Assembly (NCBI RefSeq): GCF_014490485.1
Contig: NZ_JACTVA010000035.1
Span: 1 to 59,081 of the forward strand
Length of the DNA: 59,081 bases
Reading direction: 5' to 3'
Source: Teichococcus aerophilus
Lineage (GTDB): Bacteria > Pseudomonadota > Alphaproteobacteria > Acetobacterales > Acetobacteraceae
Of the stretch, positions 8,799-17,245 are shown piece by piece (within the stretch, counting starts at the first letter, position 1; every line of letters starts with the position of its first letter). Below the pieces are notes generated by a model. That model was given only the letters and a program-made list of their open reading frames with translations. It ran no database searches and was not told the origin of the DNA. The position numbers and the translations under genes are program-made.

Positions 8799-9455
8799 TT
8801 ACGCCAGCGCCAGCAGCGCCTGCGCGGCGGCCGCCTGGCACGGCTCGATCACCGGCACGCCGGCCGCATCTTCCACCGCCGCGCGATGCCCGGCCATGCC
8901 GGCACAACCCAGGATGACGGCCTCACTGCCGGCCGCAACCAGCGCCCTCGCGGTGTCGCACAATGCGGCGCGGGCGGCGGTGGGGTCGGTCAGCGTCTCC
9001 ATCGGCAGGTTCAGCGCGATGCTGGCCGCCAGGCGGGACTCGACGCCCATGGATTGCAGCACCTTGCGCTGCCTTGCCTTGGAGGCCTCGACGAAGGCGA
9101 TGATGCCGAAGCGCTCCGCCCTGACCAGGGCAGACGCCACGGCGGAGCGGAACGGGCCGATCACCGGCCGCGACGTCACCGTCCGCAGTACGTCGATCGC
9201 GGGGTCGGACACGCAGGCGATGATGTAGGCCAGGGCGGCTTCCCGCTCCACCATCTGGCAGAGCGGCTCCGCCACGCTGAACCAGTCCCGCCAGGTGGCG
9301 ATCGCCGGCGGGCCGCCGGGCAGGGAAACCACCTCGAACGGCGGGCGCCGCCCGTCCGCGCCGGGCGGCGCGGCGAAGGGGGCCAGGGATTGCGCGATGC
9401 CGGCAGTGCAGCTGTGCGAGCAATTCGGGTTGATGACGAGGATGCGGCTTGCCAT
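8799..9455 (-). CDS. Asp/Glu/hydantoin racemase family protein
   Basis: About 218 aa. It opens ASRILVINPNCSHS, the N-terminal strand and Asn/Ser motif of this family, and keeps both active-site cysteines: one in ACVSDPAID (about residue 78), one in ILGCAGMAG (about 185). The family racemises amino acids or 5-substituted hydantoins by a two-base cysteine mechanism. ATG 9455 was chosen because family homology begins there; an upstream in-frame extension is low-complexity. Next to a hydantoinase-like and a D-carbamoylase gene, hydantoin racemase is the likeliest role. It is read opposite to the rest of the group, from a 156-bp divergent region shared with 9612. Confidence 0.82.
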   Translation of the reverse strand: MASRILVINPNCSHSCTAGIAQSLAPFAAPPGADGRRPPFEVVSLPGGPPAIATWRDWFSVAEPLCQMVEREAALAYIIACVSDPAIDVLRTVTSRPVIGPFRSAVASALVRAERFGIIAFVEASKARQRKVLQSMGVESRLAASIALNLPMETLTDPTAARAALCDTARALVAAGSEAVILGCAGMAGHRAAVEDAAGVPVIEPCQAAAAQALLALA

Positions 9456-9611
9456 CTGACCTTTGTCCCTGCCCCGCTGCCCTGTCGCAAGCCCCTCTCG
9501 CAAGCCTTGATCTGCGGGGGCGAAATGAACGATATTGCGTTGCACAAATCAGAAGGCCCACCCAGGAGACTGCACCGGGTAGGGTCCAGGAACGCCTTCC
9601 AGGAACACCGC

Positions 9612-10079
9612 ATGACCAGCCAGCCACTGAGGCGGTGGGAACCGGATCGCGCGGCCGAGCCCCGCGGGACCGAGCTTCCCCCGTTCATGACCATGATCCG
9701 CCGAGGCCTGCGCGGCCGCTGCCCGGTCTGCGGGGAGGGCAAGCTGTTCGCCGGCTTCCTGACCATCGCCCCGGCTTGCGACCGCTGTGGCGCGGCCTTC
9801 GCGCATATCCATGCCGATGACGCGCCGCCCTATATCGTCATCTTCCTGGTCGGCCACCTGCTGGTGCCGGTGATCTTCTGGGTCGAAAAGACCTGGATGC
9901 CGCCGATGTGGCTGCACATGGCGCTCTGGCTGCCGCTGTTCACCATCATTTGCACCTTGATGCTGCGGCCGGTGAAGGGCGCGGTGCTGGGCTGGATGCT
10001 GCGGCTGGGTCCGTTGGGGGACACGGCGGAGGCCACCATCGCGCCCCGCCCCTCCGCCCGGGCCGATGGCGATGCCTGA
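9612..10079 (+). CDS. DUF983 family membrane protein
   Basis: 155 aa. The conserved start is MIRRGLRGRCPVCGEGKLF, followed by CDRCGAAF, making a CxxC...CxxC zinc-ribbon-like cytoplasmic head. Two hydrophobic helices follow (about residues 75-95 and 98-120), as expected for DUF983. Function is unknown; the family is widespread in alphaproteobacteria. ATG 9612 gives a 28-residue lead before the conserved region; an internal ATG (TMIRRG) is also possible. It overlaps or abuts the UPF0262 gene. Confidence 0.85.
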   Translation: MTSQPLRRWEPDRAAEPRGTELPPFMTMIRRGLRGRCPVCGEGKLFAGFLTIAPACDRCGAAFAHIHADDAPPYIVIFLVGHLLVPVIFWVEKTWMPPMWLHMALWLPLFTIICTLMLRPVKGAVLGWMLRLGPLGDTAEATIAPRPSARADGDA

Positions 10080-10086
10080 GCCCGAG

Positions 10087-10566
10087 ATGAACGCCGCCCC
10101 CAGCCAGCGGCTGGAGCGGATCGAGCTGCCGGACAGCGCGCCGCTGCCCAGCCCCTATGCCGAGGCGGACCGGACCCAGGCCGTGGCCGACCTGCTGATG
10201 GCCAACCGGTTCGACCCGGAAGGGCTGCCCGGCGGCCCCTATGCGCTGCATCTCTCGCTGCGCGAGGGCCGGCTGATCTTCGACATCCGCGACACCGCCG
10301 ACCAGCCGCTGCACGCGCTGATGCTGGCGCTCGGCCCGTTCCGCCGGCTGATCAAGGACTACCACATGGTGGTCGAAAGCCATGAGCGGGCGGTGACCGA
10401 GGGCGGCAACGAGTCCAGCATCCAGGCCATCGACATGGGGCGGCGCGGCCTGCACAACGAAGGGGCCGAGCTGCTGGCCCGCCGCCTGCACGGCCGCGTG
10501 GAGCTGGATTTCGAAACGGCGCGGCGCCTGTTCACCCTGGTCTGCGCCCTGCACCAGCGGATCTGA
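10087..10566 (+). CDS. UPF0262 family protein
   Basis: About 159 aa from ATG 10087; in-frame ATGs at 10066 and 10072 would overlap the DUF983 gene by 14 or 8 bp. Diagnostic features: RLERIELPD near the N-terminus, LIKDYHMVVESH, AIDMGRRGLHNEGAELL and DFETARRLFTLVCALH at the C-terminus, matching UPF0262 of alphaproteobacteria. No enzymatic function is known. Overlap or close spacing with DUF983 implies co-transcription. A 6-bp hairpin (CCCGCT/AGCGGG, 10572-10587) follows the stop. Confidence 0.88.
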   Translation: MNAAPSQRLERIELPDSAPLPSPYAEADRTQAVADLLMANRFDPEGLPGGPYALHLSLREGRLIFDIRDTADQPLHALMLALGPFRRLIKDYHMVVESHERAVTEGGNESSIQAIDMGRRGLHNEGAELLARRLHGRVELDFETARRLFTLVCALHQRI

Positions 10567-10618
10567 AACCGCCCGCTATAGAGCGGGGGTGGCACGCGTG
10601 CCCCGGAGAGATGGCGTG

Positions 10619-10810
10619 GGAAGGTCGGGGGAGTGAACTCCCCCGAACCCCCTCCTTTTCTCTGTCAGTTTCAGATGTGGCCGCTGTAGTCACGCGTGCG
10701 CCAGGACGGTTTCTCGTGCAGAAGGCCCGCTTCGCCAGCACCTCTTGGATGAACAGAAAGAAAAGGAGTGGGGGTCCGGGGGAGAATTAATTCTCCCCTA
10801 GTCCTGGCCC
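10619..10810. repeat. Intergenic hairpin element, locus 2 (GGGGG subfamily, inverted arms)
   Basis: The left arm (10619-10660) has a perfect 10-bp stem, TCGGGGGAGT/ACTCCCCCGA, then AACCCCCTCCTTTTCTCTG. The right arm (10755-10810) has AAAAGGAGTGGGGGTCC, then the perfect palindrome GGGGAGAATTAATTCTCCCC. The layout is the same as other loci but the stem sequence differs. The element fills the junction between convergent UPF0262 and DUF4153 genes. Confidence 0.75.
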
Positions 10811-10852
10811 GACCAATCGGTGCAACGCTGCTACCCAGCGTCTCTCGCGCCT

Positions 10853-12553
10853 CTAGTCGCAGTAGGGCGTATAGCCGCTCGGCGGCAGGCGGCGGCCGGC
10901 GACCTCGACCTCCTGCCAGCGCGGCGGCAGCAGCCGCAACTCGCCGGCCAGGATGCCGGCTGCTACCTCCCGGCCGCAATTGCCGGTGTTGAAGGAGCCG
11001 GTGCGCCGCCACTCGCCTTCCATCTGCTGGAACACCAGGAAGCTCTGCCCGGCAGGGCCGACCAGCCACGCCCGCTGCCCGTTGCCTTCCAGGTCAACCG
11101 GCGTCGCGACGCAATCGGTGATGCGGCAGAACGCGGACTGGCCCTGCATGGACGCCACGATTCCGGGCGGGATCTCCGCCTCGGCCGGGTAGGGCACCAG
11201 GCGCGGCCGCGAGGGTGTCTCCACGACGGAATCCGGCGGCGGCTCGGCCTGGCGCCGCGCTGCCGTGGCGATGGCCGGGTCGGGGTGCTGCGTCAGCGCC
11301 TGCAGGGCCCGCCGGCCGTAGCGGCGGGAAAAATCCTGCAGGAAGCGAAAGTCGAAGGCCTCCACCGGCACCTTGCCATCCAGCAGCCGGGCTACCTGGC
11401 TGTTGACGGCCAGCCGGTTGGGGTCGGCCAACGGAGTGTTCAGCCCCAGCACCACCAAAACGGCGATGCCGGCGACTGCGATGTTGGCGGGCTCCAGCAG
11501 CCGCATCCGCGGCCGCAGGGCCGCCAGCGCGTAGGGCACGGCATAGCAGGCCAGCACCAGGACCACTGCGACGCTGATCACCCGGTTCCGCGTCAGCCCG
11601 TATTGGCCAATGCGCAGCCACAGGCCCCAGGCGGCCAGCGCCACCAGCACCGGCAGCACCCAGCAGGCCAGCCGGGCGGACCAGCGCAGCAACGGCAGCG
11701 CCCCGGCATGGCCGTCCTGGTGCACGGCGTTGATCAGCACCACCAGCGTGGCGGCGGCCGTCATCAGCAGCGGCCCGCCATAGCCCGTTTCCCACAGCGG
11801 GGTCAGCCCGGTGAAGGGCAGCGCCAGCAGGAAGCAGGTGGTCAGCCCCGCCAGCAGCGGCGTCAGCCAGCCCAGCAGCGTCAACCCCAGGATGCGCACC
11901 CCACGTGTCAGCCGGTCCTGCGCATCGGCCAGGTGCAGCGCGGCAGCGCCCACTGTGGTGGTGACGACGATGACGAACGGGGCCTCCTCCGCCAGCCGGT
12001 CCAGCCACCCGATGCCGATGACCTGGAACAGCGAGGCCCCCAGCCGGTACACCGCCCAGAAGGCGGCGACAAAGGCGATGCCCAGCAGCAATTGAATGGC
12101 GGAGCGCCACGCGGCCTCGAAACAGGCGCCATAGCCCGGCCACCAATGGCGGGAGGCGTCGGCGGCGGCGACCAGGTTATGCGCCACGAACAGCATCGGC
12201 AGCAGGGACAGCATGAGTTGCAGCGACGGCTCGGCCAGGCCGCCGCTGCTATTCTGCCGCAGGTCGTGCGAGCCCATCAGCACAATCACCACCCCGGCCG
12301 TCAGCACCCAGCCGGCCAATACGCGGCGGCGCAGATGGCCCAGCCCCAGCAGCACCGTCAGCGGCAGGAAGGCTACCAGCAGGCAGAGCAGCGTAAACCC
12401 CTTGGGGTTGCGCAGCAGCCAAGGTGCCGGGTCGTCCGCCAGCAGGCGCCACAGCCCGTAGCCTGCCACGCCCTGCAACAGGCCGATGATCATGCGGGCG
12501 GCGGCGATGCCGGCCGCCGGTGCGGGCGCGGGCCGCGAGTCGCTGTCTGACAT
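10853..12553 (-). CDS. DUF4153-type polytopic membrane protein
   Basis: 566 aa. About eleven to twelve hydrophobic helices occupy residues 15-390, with a His/Trp-containing loop (ADASRHWWPGYG) and DNRV-like positions typical of DUF4153 proteins. The C-terminal 150 residues form a soluble, probably periplasmic domain with four cysteines (FCRITDC, NTGNCG, YCD). Function is unknown. ATG 12553 starts MSDSDSRPAPAPAAG just before the first helix. It points away from mtnA; the 166 bp between them must hold both promoters. Confidence 0.75.
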   Translation of the reverse strand: MSDSDSRPAPAPAAGIAAARMIIGLLQGVAGYGLWRLLADDPAPWLLRNPKGFTLLCLLVAFLPLTVLLGLGHLRRRVLAGWVLTAGVVIVLMGSHDLRQNSSGGLAEPSLQLMLSLLPMLFVAHNLVAAADASRHWWPGYGACFEAAWRSAIQLLLGIAFVAAFWAVYRLGASLFQVIGIGWLDRLAEEAPFVIVVTTTVGAAALHLADAQDRLTRGVRILGLTLLGWLTPLLAGLTTCFLLALPFTGLTPLWETGYGGPLLMTAAATLVVLINAVHQDGHAGALPLLRWSARLACWVLPVLVALAAWGLWLRIGQYGLTRNRVISVAVVLVLACYAVPYALAALRPRMRLLEPANIAVAGIAVLVVLGLNTPLADPNRLAVNSQVARLLDGKVPVEAFDFRFLQDFSRRYGRRALQALTQHPDPAIATAARRQAEPPPDSVVETPSRPRLVPYPAEAEIPPGIVASMQGQSAFCRITDCVATPVDLEGNGQRAWLVGPAGQSFLVFQQMEGEWRRTGSFNTGNCGREVAAGILAGELRLLPPRWQEVEVAGRRLPPSGYTPYCD

Positions 12554-12719
12554 GCGGCGGATGCTGCCGCCCGGTTCAAGCTCTGTCACATCAGAGGATC
12601 GCGCGCAGAGCTCACCTTTGCGATGGGCATGACGAAGCGCGCGAAAACACCCTATATGCCGGGCCTGAGACCCCCTGCCCCGCCCGCACCGCGCGGCCCT
12701 CCACGGACGGAGCCTTGCC

Positions 12720-13823
12720 ATGAAGATCGACGGCGTCGCCTATCGCAGCGTCTGGGTAGACGAGGATGGCTGGTCCGTCCGTATCCTGGACCAGACCCGC
12801 CTGCCCTGGACCGTGGACATCCTGCGCCTGACGGATGAGCAGCAGGTGGCGCACGCCATCAAATCCATGCAGGTGCGCGGCGCACCGCTGATCGGCGCCG
12901 TCGCCGCCTACGGGCTGGCGCTGGCATTGCGCCGCGATGCCTCCGACGCCGCGCTGGAAAGCGTCGCCGCCATGTTGGGCGAGACGCGGCCGACCGCGAT
13001 CAACCTCCGCTGGGCCCTGGCCCGCATGCTGGCGGCGCTGCGCCCGGTGGCCCCGGCCGCGCGCGCCCAGGCTGCCTACGATGCCGCCGCCGCCATCGCG
13101 GAGGATGACGTCGAGACCTGCCGCAGCATCGGCCAGCACGGCCTGCCGCTGATCCAGGACATCGCCGCCCGCAAGCCCGGGCAGCCGGTCAATATCCTGA
13201 CCCACTGCAACACCGGCTGGATCGCGACGGTCGATTACGGCACGGCGCTCTCCGTCATCTACCAGGCGCACGATGCCGGCATTCCGGTGCATGTGTGGGT
13301 GGACGAGACCCGCCCGCGCAACCAGGGCTCGGCGCTGACGGCGTGGGAGCTCGGCAAGCACGGCGTGCCGCATACCGTGATCGCCGACAATGCCGGTGGT
13401 CACCTGATGCAGCATGGGCAGGTGGACATCGTGCTGGTGGGCACCGACCGGGTGACGCGCCATGGCGATGTGGCCAACAAGATCGGTACTTACCTGAAGG
13501 CGCTGGCCTGCCACGACAACAACGTGCCCTTCTGGGTGGCGCTGCCGCACTCCACGCTGGACATGTCCGTGCGGGACGGCCTGCGCGAGATCCCGATCGA
13601 GGAGCGCGCCGCCGAGGAAGTGCTGACCGTGACGGGCCAGACGGCCGATGGCAAGGTGGTGACGGTCCGTACCGCCGCCCCCGGCAGCGCCGGCGCCAAC
13701 CCGGCGTTCGACGTGACGCCGGCCCGGCTGGTGACGGGGCTGATCACCGAACGCGGGCGCTGCGATGCCTCCGAAGCCGGGCTGCTCGGACTGTATCCGG
13801 AGTTCGCGGCGAAGGCGGCCTGA
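12720..13823 (+). CDS. mtnA: S-methyl-5-thioribose-1-phosphate isomerase
   Basis: A 367-aa soluble enzyme of the methionine salvage pathway that isomerises 5-methylthioribose-1-phosphate to 5-methylthioribulose-1-phosphate. Diagnostic motifs: MQVRGAPLIGAVAAYG (substrate loop), RPTAINLRWAL, LTHCNTG with the catalytic cysteine, VWVDETRPRNQGS, and IVLVGTDRVTRHGDVANKIGTY with the catalytic aspartate. Length matches the family. It is monocistronic here; other mtn genes are not in the window. Downstream, 16 bp after the stop, a hairpin element begins. Confidence 0.95.
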   Translation: MKIDGVAYRSVWVDEDGWSVRILDQTRLPWTVDILRLTDEQQVAHAIKSMQVRGAPLIGAVAAYGLALALRRDASDAALESVAAMLGETRPTAINLRWALARMLAALRPVAPAARAQAAYDAAAAIAEDDVETCRSIGQHGLPLIQDIAARKPGQPVNILTHCNTGWIATVDYGTALSVIYQAHDAGIPVHVWVDETRPRNQGSALTAWELGKHGVPHTVIADNAGGHLMQHGQVDIVLVGTDRVTRHGDVANKIGTYLKALACHDNNVPFWVALPHSTLDMSVRDGLREIPIEERAAEEVLTVTGQTADGKVVTVRTAAPGSAGANPAFDVTPARLVTGLITERGRCDASEAGLLGLYPEFAAKAA

Positions 13824-13838
13824 CGGGGCACGGTTGAT

Positions 13839-14089
13839 GGAAGGCTGGGGAAGCAATTCCCCAGCCCCCATCTTCTTTTCTTCGCGTTGGGCTGTGCGAG
13901 AGGCCATCCGTGCTTTGGTGAGGCGGCTGCCGGTTGCTGCGGCAGGCAGTGCCGGCTGAAGGCGTCGCCGCCGCCCGATACCCGTCTCGGCCCAGCCCAG
14001 CCCTCTTTCAACCGAACGACCCTCCCCCACAGCCACGCCACACAACTCGCAAAAAAGAAGGGGCCCGGGGAATTCCTTCACCGGCCTTC
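13839..14089. repeat. Intergenic hairpin element, locus 3
   Basis: The left arm (13839-13886) has stem CTGGGGAA/TTCCCCAG with loop GCAA, then CCCCCATCTTCTTTTCTTCGCG. The right arm (14041-14089) has AACTCGC, a run of six A, GAAGGGGCC, then CCGGGGAATTCCTTCACCGG and CCTTC. The two arms are inverted with about 155 bp between them. The element fills the convergent junction of mtnA and the LysR gene. Confidence 0.85.
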
Positions 14090-14119
14090 TCCCACCGCGG
14101 CATGAAAAGCGGCGCACCC

Positions 14120-14998
14120 TCAGCCCGCGTCCTGCAACGCCTCCGACATCACCCGCAGCCCGCGGTCCAGCACCTTTTCCTTCCGCATCACCAGCACGAG
14201 TTCCCGCGAGGTCGCCGGACGTAGCGGGCGGCGTTCGGCGCCCGGCACGTCCTCCGGCAGCGCCAACCCAGGGAGGACGGACGCACCAAGGCCGCCGCCC
14301 ACCAGCACCTTGATGGCCTCCACGCTGCCCAGTTCCATGATTGGCTTCGGTGCCACCCCGGCCTTGCGGAACCAGGCGTCGACGATCCCGCGCGTATCGC
14401 CGCCGGCCTCGTAGAGAATCAGCGGCAGCCCCGCCAGTTGGGAAGGGGTCAGCGGCCCTTCCCCCAGGCTGCCGCGCGGCACCAGCGCCACGAGGCCGTC
14501 CCGCCGCAGCGGGATGCGCGCCAGGCTGCGGCTGAGGCTGCGCGGCATCGTGACCAGGCCGGCATCCAGGCTGCCTTCCTCCACCCGGCGCAGCATCTCC
14601 GGCGTGTTGCCGATGACGACCAGGATCTCCAGCCCCGGCATGCGCCGACGCGCTGCCTCCAGCACCGGTGGCAGCAGGTGGATGCAGGCGGTGGCCCCGG
14701 TGCCCAACCGCACCCGGCCGAAATCGCCGGAGCGGCAGGCGAGCGCGGCGGTGGTGACTTCGATGGCGGCGGCCTGGGCGCGGCGGGCGGGTTCCAGGAT
14801 GGCCAGGCCGGCGGCGGTCGGCACCACGCGTCCCTCCGCCCGGTCCAGCAAGCGGGCGCCAAGGATGCGCTCCATCTCCCGCAACTGCTGGCTGGCGGCG
14901 GGCTGGGTCAGGTTGAGGGAGCGCGCGGCTTCCGTGACGCTGCCGAGATCGATGGCGGCGATGAAGGTGCGAAGCTGGCGCAACGTCGGGGTGTCCAT
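14120..14998 (-). CDS. LysR-family transcriptional regulator
   Basis: 292 aa. The N-terminal winged helix-turn-helix (residues 1-60) includes LRQLRTFIAAIDLGSVTEAA and LNLTQPAASQQL. The effector-binding domain follows (about 90-290). Target and ligand are unknown. The divergent neighbour is the GNAT-MFS pair at 15084; LysR regulators often control the divergent gene, so those are candidate targets. The 85-bp intergenic region contains AACTTATTCTGATGCGGC and ATTCAGAAAACTTTC, an imperfect inverted AAACTT/GAATAAG-type pair that could be an operator. Confidence 0.9.
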   Translation of the reverse strand: MDTPTLRQLRTFIAAIDLGSVTEAARSLNLTQPAASQQLREMERILGARLLDRAEGRVVPTAAGLAILEPARRAQAAAIEVTTAALACRSGDFGRVRLGTGATACIHLLPPVLEAARRRMPGLEILVVIGNTPEMLRRVEEGSLDAGLVTMPRSLSRSLARIPLRRDGLVALVPRGSLGEGPLTPSQLAGLPLILYEAGGDTRGIVDAWFRKAGVAPKPIMELGSVEAIKVLVGGGLGASVLPGLALPEDVPGAERRPLRPATSRELVLVMRKEKVLDRGLRVMSEALQDAG

Positions 14999-15083
14999 AA
15001 GGCAAACTTATTCTGATGCGGCGCATTCAGAAAACTTTCTTTCCGATACGGCCTGGCAGCCCGACCATGGGCCGGCACCCTCC

Positions 15084-15638
15084 ATGGCCAGATCGAACGT
15101 GACCCAGACCACCATCCGCCCCGTCGCTGACGCCGATCTCGGCGCCATCACCGCCATCTACCGCCACCACGTGCTGTACGGCAGCGCCTCCTTCGAGACG
15201 GAACCACCGGCGGAGGCGGAGATGGCCCGGCGCCGGTCCGCGCTGCTGGACCAGGAGTACCCGTATCTGGTGGCCGAGCGCGGCGGCGACGTCCTTGGCT
15301 ACGCCTATGCCGGTGCCTATCGGCCGCGCGTGGCCTACCGCAACACGGTGGAGGATTCGGTCTATCTGCGGCCGGATGCCTTTGGGCTCGGCATCGGCTC
15401 CATGCTGCTGGCGGCCCTCATCGAGACCTGCGAGGCACGCGGCTTCCGGCAGATGATGGCGGTGGTGGGGGATAGCGCCAACGCATCCTCCATCCGGCTG
15501 CATCAGCGCCATGGCTTCCGCTGCGTCGGCACGTTGGAGACCGTCGGCTACAAGCATGGGCGATGGCTGGATTGCGTGCTGTTCCAGCGCCGCCTCGGCG
15601 CCGGCGCCACCACGCCCCCACAGCCCCGCGATGCCTGA
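15084..15638 (+). CDS. GNAT N-acetyltransferase, phosphinothricin-acetyltransferase-like
   Basis: 184 aa. The start TIRPVADADLGAITAIYRHHV, then YGSASFETEPP, then LGYAYAGAYRPRVAYRNTVEDSVYL and GLGIGSMLL (acetyl-CoA loop) are characteristic of the PAT/YncA branch, which acetylates phosphinothricin-like compounds, methionine sulfoximine or similar amines. ATG 15084 starts MARSNVTQTTIRP; a longer in-frame extension into the LysR promoter is not supported. It overlaps the MFS gene by 8 bp, so the two probably form a resistance/export unit. Confidence 0.88.
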   Translation: MARSNVTQTTIRPVADADLGAITAIYRHHVLYGSASFETEPPAEAEMARRRSALLDQEYPYLVAERGGDVLGYAYAGAYRPRVAYRNTVEDSVYLRPDAFGLGIGSMLLAALIETCEARGFRQMMAVVGDSANASSIRLHQRHGFRCVGTLETVGYKHGRWLDCVLFQRRLGAGATTPPQPRDA

Positions 15639-16809
15639 GAACCCAGTACCGGTCCGCCGCCTGGCTTGGGCACTGGGGGTCAACCAGCTGCTCTCCTGGG
15701 CCACCAGCTTCTATGTGCCGGCTGTCATCGCCGGGGCGGCGGCGGCGGAAATGGGCGTCTCCACCGCCCTGCTGATGGGCGGGTTTTCCTGCGCGCTGCT
15801 GATCACCGGCCTCTGCGCGCCACATGTTGGCCGATGGATCGGCCAGCATGGCGGCCGCTTCTCATTGGCGGCCAGCACGGTGGTGCTGGGGCTGGGCTTG
15901 CTGCTGCTGGCCTGGGCACAAGGTGTGGGCGGCTGGTATCTGGGCTGGGCGGTGCTCGGAATCGGCATGGCGCTGGGGCTGTACGATGCCGCTTTCGCCA
16001 CGGCCGGCACCTTGCTCGGCGTTGGCGTGGCACCGGCCATCACCGGCATCTCGCTGCTCGGCGGCTTTGCCAGCACGCTGGGCTGGCCGGCCGGCATGGC
16101 GCTGCTCGGCCTGCTGGACTGGCGCGGCGTGCTGGTTGTCTATGCCCTGGTGCAGTTGGCCGTGAACCTGCCACTGGTGCTGTGGGCCGTACCCCAAGCG
16201 CCGCCGCAGCCGCCCGCCCCGGCCGCCGCCACAACCGGCCCAACGGCCGCCCACCGTCTCAGGGCGGTGATGCTGGCTTGCATGGGCAGCTTCTTCACCC
16301 TCCGCTGGTTCATCACCTCCGCCATGGCGGCGCATGTCCTGCCATTGATGGCCGGGCTCGGCCTCAGCCCCGGCCAGGCTCTGGCCGCCGCCATGCTGAT
16401 CGGCCCCGGCCAGGTGGCAGGGCGCCTGCTGGAATGGCAGTTGGCGCCGCGCATCGGCACATTGTGGCGGGCGAGGCTGGGGGCGCTGCTGTTTCCAGCG
16501 GGCGCATTGCTGCTGCTCTCCGGTAGCCCGTTTGCCGCCTTCGGCTTCGCGCTGCTCTATGGGATGAGCAACGGCATCCTCACCATCAACCGCGGTACGC
16601 TGCCCATGCTGGTCTTCGGCCCCAACGGCTACGCCGCCCTGCTCGGCTGGATCGCGCTGCCGGTGCTGCTGGCCCAGGCCGCCGCACCCGCCGTGGCGGC
16701 ACCCTTCATTGCCGCACTGCCCGCGACCGGCCTGCTGGTCGGCTCCGGCTGCGTCGCCGGGCTCGCCGCGTTTCTGCTGTTGCCATTGCGGGCCCGGGTG
16801 ACCGGGTGA
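15631..16809 (+). CDS. MFS transporter
   Basis: 392 aa with twelve predicted membrane helices in two halves joined by a Pro/Ala-rich loop (about residues 188-208). A conserved YxP...G pattern in helix 1 (SFYVPAVIAG) and G-rich helix 5 (LLGGFASTLGWPAG) are typical of major facilitator proteins of the oxalate/formate- or cyanate-like type. The start ATG overlaps the GNAT stop, implying translational coupling. The substrate is unknown; coupling to a PAT-like acetyltransferase suggests efflux of a toxic amine or its acetylated form. Confidence 0.85.
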   Translation: MPENPVPVRRLAWALGVNQLLSWATSFYVPAVIAGAAAAEMGVSTALLMGGFSCALLITGLCAPHVGRWIGQHGGRFSLAASTVVLGLGLLLLAWAQGVGGWYLGWAVLGIGMALGLYDAAFATAGTLLGVGVAPAITGISLLGGFASTLGWPAGMALLGLLDWRGVLVVYALVQLAVNLPLVLWAVPQAPPQPPAPAAATTGPTAAHRLRAVMLACMGSFFTLRWFITSAMAAHVLPLMAGLGLSPGQALAAAMLIGPGQVAGRLLEWQLAPRIGTLWRARLGALLFPAGALLLLSGSPFAAFGFALLYGMSNGILTINRGTLPMLVFGPNGYAALLGWIALPVLLAQAAAPAVAAPFIAALPATGLLVGSGCVAGLAAFLLLPLRARVTG

Positions 16810-16825
16810 CAGGGGGATGGAGGCA

Positions 16826-17069
16826 GGCCGGGGAAGGAATTCCCCGGACCCCATCTTTCCTTTTTTCGAGTTTTGCCAAGTAGGCGTTGAGAGGGCGGGT
16901 CTGAGAGACGGCTGGGTGCGCCGGAGGTTCTAGACCTCTGGCGACTGACGGTTCAGTCCTTGTGGGCCCATTTTGAATATCAGCTGCTGCGTCCGCTCTC
17001 ATTCCTACGGCGCCACCCCAACTCCCAGAAAATAAAGAAGGGGTCCGGGGAATTCCTTCCCCGGCCTTC
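16826..17069. repeat. Intergenic hairpin element, locus 4 (complete, interior in plus orientation)
   Basis: The left arm begins 16 bp after the MFS stop: AGGCCGGGGAAGGAATTCCC, then CCGGACCCCATCTTTCC and TTTTTTCGAGTTTTG (16826-16875). The right arm (17016-17069) is its inverse, starting CCAACTCCCAGAAAATAAAG. The interior carries GGTTCTAGACCTCTGGCG, ACTGACGGTTCAGTCC and GGGCCCATTTTGAATATCAG, shared with loci 5 and 6. No gene lies in 16810-17245. Confidence 0.9.
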
Positions 17070-17245
17070 ACCCCCCGCCCCAAGCCCACGCGTGCCCTGC
17101 ACCGAAGGATATTTTTTGCGGCAAACGTCGGCCTTAGGGACATTTCCTTCCCGTTTCCCTTCGGATGTTGCACGCTTCTTGCTGGCAATCGGCGCTGGCC
17201 AGCGCCACCATCGCGGCGAACTTGGCCGCCAGGAGTCTTTGAACG

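Noticed and set aside
8886-9611. Long N-terminal extension of the DUF983 protein
   Set aside because: The extension is antisense to the racemase and has no conserved residues; the conserved domain starts after 9612.
10820-12550. 576-codon plus-strand open frame
   Set aside because: Antisense to the DUF4153 membrane gene; Gln/Arg-rich translation without motifs, whereas the minus frame gives clear membrane helices.
12554-12719. SAM- or SAH-type riboswitch ahead of mtnA
   Set aside because: No convincing conserved core or pseudoknot could be seen in the 166-bp leader.
12612-15026. 804-codon minus-strand open frame covering mtnA and the LysR gene
   Set aside because: Low-complexity Arg/Gly/Pro translation antisense to mtnA and out of frame with LysR; it also runs through a repeat element.
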